Shown piece by piece: positions 45,584 to 54,200 of a stretch of 64,000 nucleotides of DNA. Below the pieces are notes generated by a model. It saw nothing but the letters and a program-made list of their open reading frames with translations. It had not been told where the DNA came from and made no database searches. Location: assembly GCA_964494345.1 (NCBI GenBank), contig CAZBSI010000013.1:9650-73649 (forward strand). The letters run 5' to 3'. The stretch comes from DTKD01 sp964494345 (GTDB lineage Bacteria > Armatimonadota > UBA5829). Both the position numbers and the translations under genes were made by a program. Numbering within the stretch: position 1 is the first letter of the stretch; every line of letters begins with the position of its first letter.

Positions 45584-46696
45584 GTGGTGGCTGTTGAATT
45601 GAAGCGAAATGATCGACTGCAAAGGTTAATAGAGGAAGGCAAGCGGACTGGCGTCCTGACATACGATCAGATTAATGACACCCTCAGCCACGAAGACATC
45701 AACGCGGAGCAGGTGGACGACATCCTGCAGACACTTGCCGACGAAGGTATTCGTGTAGTCGAGAAAGCAAAAGACGCAGAGCGCGAGATCGAGCATCGTG
45801 ACGAAGACGAAGACAGTTCGCGCGAGACGGAGACTTCTGACGAAGAGGTTGCCCAGATGGAGGGCATGCCTATCGACGATTCGGTGCGAATGTGGCTTCG
45901 TGAGATCGGCAAGACACCCCTGTTAAGCATAGTCGAAGAAGTCTCGCTGGCCAAGAGAATTGAAGCCGGCGATGAGGAAGCCAAGGCGGTGCTCACGGAA
46001 GCCAACTTGAGGTTGGTGGTGAGCATAGCCAAACGCTACTCTGGACGTGGAATGAGCTTCCCTGATCTGATTCAGGAAGGCAATATCGGGCTTATTCGTG
46101 CGGTGGAGAAGTTTGACTACCGCAAAGGCTATAAGTTCAGCACGTATGCGACGTGGTGGATTAGACAGGCGATTACCCGTGCGATCGCGGATCAGGGTCG
46201 CACCATTCGCATTCCTGTTCACATGGTCGAAACAATCAACCGGCTGATTAAGACCCAGGGGCAGCTTTTGCAGGACCTGGGCCGGGAGCCGACGCTTGAT
46301 GAAGTGGCGATGGAGATGGGTCTGGCGCCGGACAGGGTGAGTGAGATCATCCGTGTTGCGCCGGAGCCGTTGTCGCTGGAGACACCTATCGGCGAGGAAG
46401 AGGACAGCCGGCTGGCGGACTTCATTGAGGATCAGGAGGCGACGTCACCTTCGGAGGCCGCGTCCAATCTGATTCTCAGGGAGAAAATCGAGGAATCTCT
46501 AAACAACCTGACCCCGCGGGAGCGCGATGTGCTGAAGATGCGGTTCGGGCTGGATGATGGATATTCGCGAACGTTGGAAGAGGTCGGGCGGCATTTTAAG
46601 GTGACTCGTGAGAGAATCCGCCAGATCGAAGCTAAGGCGCTAAAGAAACTGCGGCATCCAAGCAGGAGCCGCAAGCTGCGAGACTACCTGGAGTAG
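45584..46696 (+). CDS. rpoD: RNA polymerase primary sigma factor
   Basis: This 370-residue sigma-70 has region 1.1 (residues 1-80, RLIEEGKRTGVLTYDQINDTL), an acidic linker, then region 1.2 (DDSVRMWLREIGKTPLLS), region 2 (NLRLVVSIAKRYSGRGMSFPDLIQEGNIGLIRAVEKFDYRKGYKFSTYATWWIRQAI), region 3 and region 4 with the -35 recognition helix (TLEEVGRHFKVTRERIRQIEAKAL). The long insert of proteobacterial RpoD is absent, as in Firmicutes and relatives. AAGGGAG ends six bases before the GTG at 45584, which I prefer to the ATG at 45578. Confidence 0.97.
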   Translation: MVAVELKRNDRLQRLIEEGKRTGVLTYDQINDTLSHEDINAEQVDDILQTLADEGIRVVEKAKDAEREIEHRDEDEDSSRETETSDEEVAQMEGMPIDDSVRMWLREIGKTPLLSIVEEVSLAKRIEAGDEEAKAVLTEANLRLVVSIAKRYSGRGMSFPDLIQEGNIGLIRAVEKFDYRKGYKFSTYATWWIRQAITRAIADQGRTIRIPVHMVETINRLIKTQGQLLQDLGREPTLDEVAMEMGLAPDRVSEIIRVAPEPLSLETPIGEEEDSRLADFIEDQEATSPSEAASNLILREKIEESLNNLTPRERDVLKMRFGLDDGYSRTLEEVGRHFKVTRERIRQIEAKALKKLRHPSRSRKLRDYLE

Positions 46697-46713
46697 TCTA
46701 TGCGTTGAGATTC

Positions 46714-46741
46714 AAAGGCCCACATCTTGTGGGCCTTTTTT
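46714..46741 (+). terminator. Rho-independent terminator after rpoD
   Basis: AAAGGCCCACA, a three-base loop, TGTGGGCCTTTTTT: a 10-bp stem and a U-run 18 bp after the rpoD stop. The A-rich left arm lets it act in the other direction as well, against the convergent ABC-transporter gene ending at 46743. Confidence 0.9.
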
Positions 46742-46742
46742 A

Positions 46743-48287
46743 TTAAGCCTCACCTGTCGCCAGTTGCATTATGCGTTCCTGTGTCGCTTCCTGGCGGCTC
46801 AGTTCACCGGCGAGCTTGCCTTCGTGCATGACGAGGATGCGGTCGCTCATTCCGAGCACCTCGGGCAGTTCGGAAGAGATCATAATTATAGCTGCGCCGC
46901 TTTCGGCGAGGCGGTTCATTAGCTGATATATCTCGGTCTTTGCGCCGACGTCGATGCCACGGGTGGGTTCGTCAAAAATGAGCACCTTTGATTTGGTAAA
47001 CAGCCACTTCGCCAGGACGACTTTTTGTTGGTTTCCCCCGGACAGGTTTTGGACGGCCTGCTCGATTGATGGTGTTTTAATCAGAATATCCTCTACGTAA
47101 CCCTCGGCGACTTCCCGTTCTTTGCCGCGCCTGATAAAGCCGAGGCGTGTAAGTATGTTCAAGTTTGCAAGGGAAATGTTCTCCCTTACCGCCATTCCCA
47201 GCACCAGACCGAGAGCCTTTCTATCCTCTGTCACCAAACCGATTCCAAGAGAAATAGCGTGGCGTGGGGAGCGTATATCCACCGGTTTACCGTTTATGAG
47301 AATTTGGCCCGAATCAATTGAATCGGCGCCGAAAATCGCGCGGGCAACCTCGGTTCTGCCTGCCCCGACCAAGCCTGCGATGCCTAATATCTCACCTTGT
47401 TTTACAGAAAAACTGACATCATTGAGGACACCGTTTCTGGTCAGATTCCTTACCTCCAACGCAACTGATCCAGTGTCAATATTCTGCTTAGGAAAAGTCT
47501 CGCCGAGTTCTCTGCCTACCATCATTCGGATAATGTCGGCTCGATCCGTGTCGGCGACGTTTTTGGTCGCAACCAAGGCGCCGTCACGAAGCACCGTTAC
47601 ACGATCGGCGATCTCGAAGATTTCCTCAAGACGATGTGAGATATAGATGATGCTCACCCCATCCGCCTTCAGACGCCGGATAAGCGCAAATAGGTTCTCA
47701 AGTTCGTGATCGGTGAGGGTCGCTGACGGCTCGTCCATAGCGATTATCCTGGACTTGCGAGAGGTAGCCTTTGCAATTTCGACCATCTGCTGCTGGGCTA
47801 CAGAGAGACGGTTCATAGGAGATCGAACGTTGACTGCGACACCGAGTTCGTCGATGATCTTCTCAGCGTCAGCATACATTCGCCCGAAGTCGATAACACC
47901 CGGAACCACGCTTGCGGGTTCTCTTCCGAGGAAGATATTCTCCGCCGCGTTCATATATGGGACGAGGTTGAACTCCTGATAAATTATCGAGACTCCCAGC
48001 TGCATCGCCTCGTTCGGGCTGTCGATGTGGACTTCGGCGCCATCTAAAAGGATATTTCCCGCGTCCTTAGAGTCGGCCCCGGCAAGGATCTTCATTAAAG
48101 TAGATTTGCCGGCGCCGTTTTCACCTATCAGCGCGTGAACTTCGCCGGGCAAAACGTTGAAATCTACGCCGCTGAGCGCGACCACGCCGGGGTATGACTT
48201 CGCAATTCCCTTCATCTCCAAAACAGGCATTAAATCCGCTGTGGCTTTTCCCATATCATTTGTCACCTGACGAGTATACTCCGACAT
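46743..48287 (-). CDS. Sugar ABC transporter ATP-binding protein, RbsA/MglA type
   Basis: This 514-residue protein has two tandem ABC ATPase domains, as in monosaccharide importers of the RbsA/MglA/XylG family. The first has Walker A LIGENGAGKSTLMKIL, signature RLSVAQQQMVEIAKA and Walker B IIAMDEPSATLTDHE. The second has IAGLVGAGRTEVARAI, NLSGGNQQKVVLAKWL and LIFDEPTRGIDVG. It would power uptake of a ribose- or galactose-like sugar, or export of a related solute, in the inner membrane. The usual permease and binding-protein genes are not adjacent, so it is an orphan here. The start (ATG 48287) lies inside the possible -1-frame extension of the TPR gene. Confidence 0.92.
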   Translation of the reverse strand: MSEYTRQVTNDMGKATADLMPVLEMKGIAKSYPGVVALSGVDFNVLPGEVHALIGENGAGKSTLMKILAGADSKDAGNILLDGAEVHIDSPNEAMQLGVSIIYQEFNLVPYMNAAENIFLGREPASVVPGVIDFGRMYADAEKIIDELGVAVNVRSPMNRLSVAQQQMVEIAKATSRKSRIIAMDEPSATLTDHELENLFALIRRLKADGVSIIYISHRLEEIFEIADRVTVLRDGALVATKNVADTDRADIIRMMVGRELGETFPKQNIDTGSVALEVRNLTRNGVLNDVSFSVKQGEILGIAGLVGAGRTEVARAIFGADSIDSGQILINGKPVDIRSPRHAISLGIGLVTEDRKALGLVLGMAVRENISLANLNILTRLGFIRRGKEREVAEGYVEDILIKTPSIEQAVQNLSGGNQQKVVLAKWLFTKSKVLIFDEPTRGIDVGAKTEIYQLMNRLAESGAAIIMISSELPEVLGMSDRILVMHEGKLAGELSRQEATQERIMQLATGEA

Positions 48288-48447
48288 CACTTAGCATCGG
48301 AACTGTGTGGGCGGGCGATTGAGCATCGGTTTTGGCTCCGTCAGTACTGGCTGGGGTTTCCAGTTCCTTTAGTTTGGCCGATATCTCCTGATCATTAGGA
48401 TTCATTTGCAGCGCCTGCTTGTATGCCGCAATCGCCGCTTCTTTTTT
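48256..48447 (-). other. -1 frame extension of the TPR gene with A AAA AAG slippery site
   Basis: The zero-frame codons are GGA AAA AAG AAG. Slipping back one base after AAG gives GAA GCG GCG ATT and 61 further sense codons that complete the TPR motif and end with TGA at 48256, overlapping the start of the downstream ABC gene by about 30 bp. The heptamer is that of the Escherichia coli dnaX frameshift. TAGGA lies directly upstream, and only weak pairing (GCAG/CTGC) is visible downstream. Confidence 0.6.
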
Positions 48448-50774
48448 CCTAGTTTTACATAAACATCGCCCAGTTTTTTCTGCATAACCGGGTCGTAAGG
48501 CCAGGTCTTTAGGGCCTCGGAATACTGCTCGGCGGCCAGTTCATCTTTGCCGGTTTGAGCGTAGATATCTCCAAGCCCTCTCCGAGCGGCAGTGTCGTTT
48601 TTATCTTTTTCTATGAGCCTGGCGTATATGTCGATGGCTTTGTCCGTTGCCCCGGAGTCTTTGTAGCACCCGGCCAGCGTAGTAGCAATCGGAATGCTGT
48701 CTGGATATTTTTCTGACAATTGTTCAATGGTCTTAGTGGCGTCAGCGGTCTTACCTGACTTATTGAACGCGTTTACATAATATGCGTATGGGGCATTGTC
48801 GGCGCCGGATTCGATGAGCGTGCCGAGGTAAGCCAGAAAATCTTCCTGCTTGTCCCTGGTTTTGTATATCGCGGCCAAAGCATCCAGCGCATCGGCGGTA
48901 CTGGGAGCGTTTTCGAGACATTTCTTGTATGAGGCTATGGCATCGTCGGTCTTTTCGAGCTTCTCCAGAGCGCCGCCCTTGAGATAATAACCGTAGCTGC
49001 TGGCCTGTGTATCCGAGCTTTTAATCAACTCGTCATACTGCTCAACCGCCGATTGCCAATCGCCTTTTTTGCCGAGCAAATCGCCGTATTGGGCTCGCAT
49101 ATTCGTATCGGCAGGGCTCGCGTCGACGAGCTTTCTGCTCTCTTCCAATGCGGTATCCAACTGCCCGGCCTTTTCGTATAATCTGGGTATCATCATCGCC
49201 GAGCGACTATCAGCGGGATTGGCGGTGATTATTTTTTTGTATACGGCGATCTCGGATACATAATCCTGTTTTGAGTCGTAAGCCACAGCCAATCGCTGCA
49301 TCGCGACCAGGGATTTGTCGTTAAAGGCGAGGATCTTATTGTACTGATCGATCGCCAAATCGGTCTTTTGTTGCTGCTCATAAAGTCCGGCATGGGCCAT
49401 ATAGGCCGTTTCGTTCTGCGGCTCAGCAGCAATTACTTTGGTGAGCAACGCTATCGCATCGTCGAGCTTGCCCGCCAATCGCATCGCAGAAGCTGCGGCG
49501 ATCATCAGTGTGGAATCACCCGGCTGCTTTTTCATCGCTTTTTGATACTCCGCGACAGCCAGATCATTCTCGTTGCGCGACAAATAGCTGTTAGCCAGTT
49601 TCAGATTAGGCGTCGTATCGTCGGGATAATATTCCTCCCACTTGCGATATTGAGCGACAGACTCGTCATTTTTGCCGATTCTGTCCAGCACGTAAGCATA
49701 CACCTCAAGAGCCTGCTTATCTTTGGGAGCCAGTTTAACCGCGGTCAGCGCGGAAGCCTCAGCCGGGTCGTTTTGATTTTGATTGAGGTAGTTTAACGCC
49801 AGATGCAAATTGACGTCCAAATCTGATTGCACCCTGCGCGCTGCTATAAACGCGGGTTCAGCGGATTTATAGTCGCCTTTTTTGTAATACGCCTGACCAA
49901 GATAGAAGTTAATGGCATAGTCATCAGGCATTAACGGCGCCGCTTTTTCCAGTACCGCCAGACTTTTGTCCGGCTGCTCCATTTTATCGTAGATGCGAAC
50001 GAGGTTAAGTATCGCCGACCGGGAAGCGGGTTCTTTTAGCCACGCAGCCTTCTCATAGTGTGGGATAGCCCCCTTTTCATCGCCGGATTGTTCGTGAGCC
50101 GCCCCTGCCATTACCCTGGCCTGTACGTCGGTTGGTTTATTCTTGAAATATTCGGCGAGAGTCTTGCGGGTTTCAATATACTGCTTTAGATTGTATTGAC
50201 AATACGCAAGGTTGTACAGCGCTCCGTCGTCGCCGGGCTTAATGGTAAGGGCAGACTTAAACTCCGGCGCAGCCTCGGCATATTTGTCGAGTCTAAGATA
50301 AAGGACACCCAGCAAATATCGAGACCCGAAGTCCTTAGGATCTGCCTTGGCTGCCTTTTTTGCCATCTCCAATGCCTCGGCATTGTTGTCCCTGGCCATC
50401 AACAGCCGCGCCAACTGCGCATACACGTAAGGCTCCTTTGAGCCGAGCTCGAGAGCTCGCCTGAAAGCGAACTCCGCATTGCCATAACTCTGCTTTTGCA
50501 TATGAAGCTGGCCGAGGTTGATATACACCGCCGGCTGGTTGGGGATAAGTTTTTTGACTATTTGCATCTCCGCGATGGCTTCGTCATACTTGCCTTTTTC
50601 TGCAAGCTCCAAGGCCCTGTCGAATCGCTTCTGTGCCTCATTTGCCGTCGCCTGTTGTGATTTCTGAGCGGCAGCAGGCTGCTTAGCGGCGGGCTTTTGG
50701 GCTCGCGCCTGGCACGGGAGAATTATGGACAATGCGATCAAGATATATAGGGGAATGCGAGAGCTGCTAACCAA
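48402..50774 (-). CDS. Exported TPR-repeat protein with frame break near its C-terminus
   Basis: About 790 residues with a signal peptide (IPLYILIALSIILPCQARAQ) and roughly 20 tetratricopeptide repeats across the whole length (for example FRRALELGSKEPYVYAQLARLL). I prefer a TTG at 50774, eight bases after GAGG; a GTG at 50783 directly touches that site. It is likely a periplasmic scaffold for protein interactions. The zero frame ends in an un-TPR-like basic tail (RRLRHTSRRCK). A -1 shift at the heptamer A AAA AAG (48447-48441) instead reads EAAIAAYKQALQMNPNDQEI, the rest of the last TPR, and continues to a stop at 48256. This is either a programmed -1 frameshift or an indel in a homopolymer. 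Confidence 0.88.
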   Translation of the reverse strand: MVSSSRIPLYILIALSIILPCQARAQKPAAKQPAAAQKSQQATANEAQKRFDRALELAEKGKYDEAIAEMQIVKKLIPNQPAVYINLGQLHMQKQSYGNAEFAFRRALELGSKEPYVYAQLARLLMARDNNAEALEMAKKAAKADPKDFGSRYLLGVLYLRLDKYAEAAPEFKSALTIKPGDDGALYNLAYCQYNLKQYIETRKTLAEYFKNKPTDVQARVMAGAAHEQSGDEKGAIPHYEKAAWLKEPASRSAILNLVRIYDKMEQPDKSLAVLEKAAPLMPDDYAINFYLGQAYYKKGDYKSAEPAFIAARRVQSDLDVNLHLALNYLNQNQNDPAEASALTAVKLAPKDKQALEVYAYVLDRIGKNDESVAQYRKWEEYYPDDTTPNLKLANSYLSRNENDLAVAEYQKAMKKQPGDSTLMIAAASAMRLAGKLDDAIALLTKVIAAEPQNETAYMAHAGLYEQQQKTDLAIDQYNKILAFNDKSLVAMQRLAVAYDSKQDYVSEIAVYKKIITANPADSRSAMMIPRLYEKAGQLDTALEESRKLVDASPADTNMRAQYGDLLGKKGDWQSAVEQYDELIKSSDTQASSYGYYLKGGALEKLEKTDDAIASYKKCLENAPSTADALDALAAIYKTRDKQEDFLAYLGTLIESGADNAPYAYYVNAFNKSGKTADATKTIEQLSEKYPDSIPIATTLAGCYKDSGATDKAIDIYARLIEKDKNDTAARRGLGDIYAQTGKDELAAEQYSEALKTWPYDPVMQKKLGDVYVKLGKKKRRLRHTSRRCK

Positions 50775-50985
50775 GTTGCACACCTCGGATTGGAAGTTAC
50801 CACAATCAGAATTCTATTGCCGCAGGGGTTAAATGTCAAATGGAGGAGAAGGGGTAAACGCGAAAGCGGAAAGCGAAAGCCAGAAATATTGAGATTGTGT
50901 CGAGAAAAGGTAAGAGTAACATTGATGGGTCGGACATCGAACGCCTGACCTCGGATCTCGGAAAAAGCAGATTTCTCGCTTCGCT

Positions 50986-51137
50986 CGAAATGACAGGGAA
51001 GGTGGGCGAAATGACAGGGAAGGGTGGGCGAAATGACAGGGAAGGGTGGTCGAAATGACGGGGTTGGGTGGTCGAAATGACGGGGAAGGGTGGGTCGAAA
51101 TGACGGGGAAGGGTGGTCGAAATGACGGGGTTGGGGG
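50986..51137. repeat. Seven-copy 22-bp tandem repeat
   Basis: CGAAATGAC-[A/G]GGG-[AA/TT]-GGGTGG units of 21-23 bp repeat seven times between rpoC and the TPR gene. The first unit flows out of ATTTCTCGCTTCGCTCGAAATGAC, whose reverse strand is the widespread bacterial intergenic repeat that translates as CHFERSEARNLL. No gene is credible here, despite open frames of more than 100 codons produced by the repeat period. Confidence 0.85.
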
Positions 51138-51181
51138 CTCTACGACTCTCACCTCCGAGAACTAGCACATGCCCATACCCC

Positions 51182-51214
51182 AAAAAGGCCCCAAGCCATG
51201 TGACTTGGGGCCTT
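51182..51214 (-). terminator. Rho-independent terminator of rpoBC
   Basis: On the minus strand AAGGCCCCAAG, an eight-base loop, CTTGGGGCCTT and TTT, beginning 19 bp after the rpoC stop. An 11-bp stem and a U-run make this a strong terminator. Confidence 0.9.
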
Positions 51215-51233
51215 ATTAATCGATTTGGCAGAC

Positions 51234-54200
51234 TTAGTCTTCGTCGACCTCGTCTTCTATCTCTTCTTCTTCATCGTCGGCGATCAAAGCCGCTTCGAGG
51301 CTCTTGAGCATATCGCTGTCTTCCAGAGTGTCGTCGGGCTCTTCAGTTTCCTCAACGTCATCCAGATTCTCTATCGGCTCCAGAGCTTCTATGTCGAACT
51401 CATCCGGCAGCAGGTCTTCGTCGACCTCGTCTTCATACGTCGGCCTGAAGAGTTCCCTGGCAGTGGTGATGATCTCACCCTCCCGGTCGGTCACTTCCAA
51501 CTGCCTGTATCTCGGCAGCCCCGTGCCCGCAGGAATCAAGCGCCCGATGATAACATTTTCCTTAAGTCCGACAAGGTTATCACGCTTGCCCTTTACGGCG
51601 GCGTCGGTCAATACCCTGGTCGTCTTTTGGAACGACGCAGCGCTCAGGAAGCTATCGGTGGCAAGAGACGCCTCTGTAATACCCAACAAAACCCACTCAG
51701 CAGTCGCCTCAGTGCCGTCCAATCCGCGCACGCGTGCATTCTCGTCATCAAAGTCGAACTTGTCGACGATCATACCCGGCAGGAAGCGGGAATCCCCAGC
51801 CTCCACAACCTTGCGCTTCTTGAGCATCTGTCGCACGATGACTTCTACGTGTTTGTCGTTGATGTCAACACCCTGCGACTTATAGACGTTCTGGATCTCC
51901 CTGACGAGATACTCCATAACACCGCGCACGCCTTGCAGTTCGAGGACTTTGTGCGGATCCAGAGGTCCCTCAGTCAATCGATCGCCAGCCTGCACCACCT
52001 GACCAACCTCAACTTCGAGATTGCCACGATACGGCACAAGGTGGGTCTTTCTCAGCGTGACTATCTGCACGCCTGCGTCCTTGATCTTTCTGGCGAGCTT
52101 CTCGGTCAGCTCAGTTCCGTCCTCAAACAACACCTCTCCATTTTTCGGATTGATGATGTCGCCGACAGTAATTTCCCCAGCCAGCATCGAAGTATCAAAG
52201 GTCGGCATCTCGGTATGGATTACGACGCGCTTGAGACCCGTGGTCTCAATGTCAGTAACCTCACCGGCAACCTCAGTGATAATCGCCTGTCCCTTGGGTT
52301 TGCGAGCCTCAAACAACTCGACAACACGCAACAGACCCTGTACCTGATCTTCAAGCACCTTCAATACGGCCTGAACCGCCTTTGTGCGCTCTCGCTCACG
52401 TCCTTCGACGCCTTCCTCAATGGAGACAAGACCACGTCGGATGTCCTCGTGGAGGTCTTTTAGTGATTCCTGTTTCTTTTTCTTGACGTCCGCAACACCA
52501 GTCAGATATTTACCAGCCACACCACCGGTATGGAAGGTTCTCATCGTAAGCTGGGTTCCCGGCTCACCGATCGACTGTGCGGCAATAATACCCACAGCAG
52601 TACCCGACTCCACAGACTGCCCCAACGCCATATCCCTGCCGTAACACTTACTGCAGATTCCCTGGCGCAGTTCGCAGGTCAAAGGCGAGCGGATACCGAC
52701 TCTGGTCAAACCAGCCGCCTCAATTTTGGAGGCAAGCTCGTCGGTTATCATCTCGCCAGCCAACACAAACGGCTCGTCCTGCTCCGGCAGATAGATATCC
52801 TCAAGAGCAGTGCGTCCTCGGATTCTATCTCCGATATCCTCGATAACACTTCCGTCTTCCTCAATAGGAGAAACATAGATGCCATTAGCCGTGCCACAGT
52901 CAGGACCGCGGACGATTACGTCCTGCGCGACGTCGACAAGCCTTCGAGTCAGATACCCCGCGTCAGCCGTGCGCAGAGCGGTATCGGCCAAGCCTTTTCT
53001 GGCTCCGTGAGTGGAGATGAAATACTCCAAAACATTCAGACCCTCATGGAAGTTGGACTTAATAGGGAGGTCCTCGATGAGGTTCCCGAATGGGTCGCTC
53101 ATAAGGCCTCTCATGCCGGACAACTGAGTGATCTGCCTTGTACTACCTCTCGCTCCCGACGTCGTAATAATCGAAATCGGGTTAAACGGCTCCAGCCCTC
53201 CCAGCAACGAATCGGCGACTTCTTCAGCCGCGCGAGTCCACAGAGTCTGCACCTGTTGCTTGCGTTCGGACTGGGTAATCTGGCCCTTAACATAGCGATG
53301 ATTCATCGCCTGGACCTGCTCTTGCGTCTTTTCGACAATCTCATCGCGCCTGGAACGGATGTCCATGTCGGTCATCGAGATCGTCATACCGGAGAAAGTG
53401 GAGTATCGGAATCCGATCTCCTTAATATCATCCAGCAGTTTGACCGTGCGCTCGTGCCCATTGAGGTCGTAGCAATCCGAAACCAGCTTCGACATCGTCT
53501 TTTTGTCGATAGGTTTGTCGATATAGCGCATATTTTTCGGCAAAACGTTGTTGAACAACAATCGTCCTACCGTGATCTCGCGTATCTCAAGCTCATCGCT
53601 GTCATGAGACTTAGGCAGCCTCACGCGGACCGGCTCGTGGAGGTCCAGCGCACCGCTTCGATAAGCCAGCAGCGCATCCTCCTCATTGGAGAACACTCGC
53701 GGCACGAAGTCTTCCGGCAGGCTACCTCGCTTCATTGTCATAAAGAACGACCCCAGAACTATGTCCTGGATAGGAGCCACAATCGGCCGTCCATCCGCCG
53801 GCGAGAACAGGTTATGCGTCGAAAGCATCAAAATCCTGGCCTCAGCCTGAGCAGATGCCGATAGAGGCACGTGAACCGCCATCTGGTCGCCGTCGAAGTC
53901 CGCGTTGAACGCGTGACAGACCAGCGGATGCAGTCGAATCGCCTTGCCATCAACCAAAATAGGCTCAAAAGCCTGGATTCCGAGTCTGTGCAACGTCGGA
54001 GCACGGTTAAGCATAACCGGATGCTCGCTAATGACCTCTTCCAGCGCGTCCCAGACCTCAGGCCGCATTCTGTCTATCATCCGCTTCGCAGTCTTGATGT
54101 TTGTGGTGTATTTCTTTTCCACAAGCGTCTTCATCACGAACGGCTTGAAAAGCTCCAGCGCCATTTCCCTTGGCAAACCGCACTGGTGCAGCTTGAGGCT

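Noticed and set aside
50829..51183. Pro/Ser-rich open frames over the tandem repeat before rpoC
   Set aside because: They arise from the 22-bp period and follow the known SEARNLL-type intergenic repeat.
51225..53864. Very long + strand open frames (412 and 444 codons) opposite rpoC
   Set aside because: Antisense shadows of rpoC caused by codon bias. There is no independent evidence of coding.
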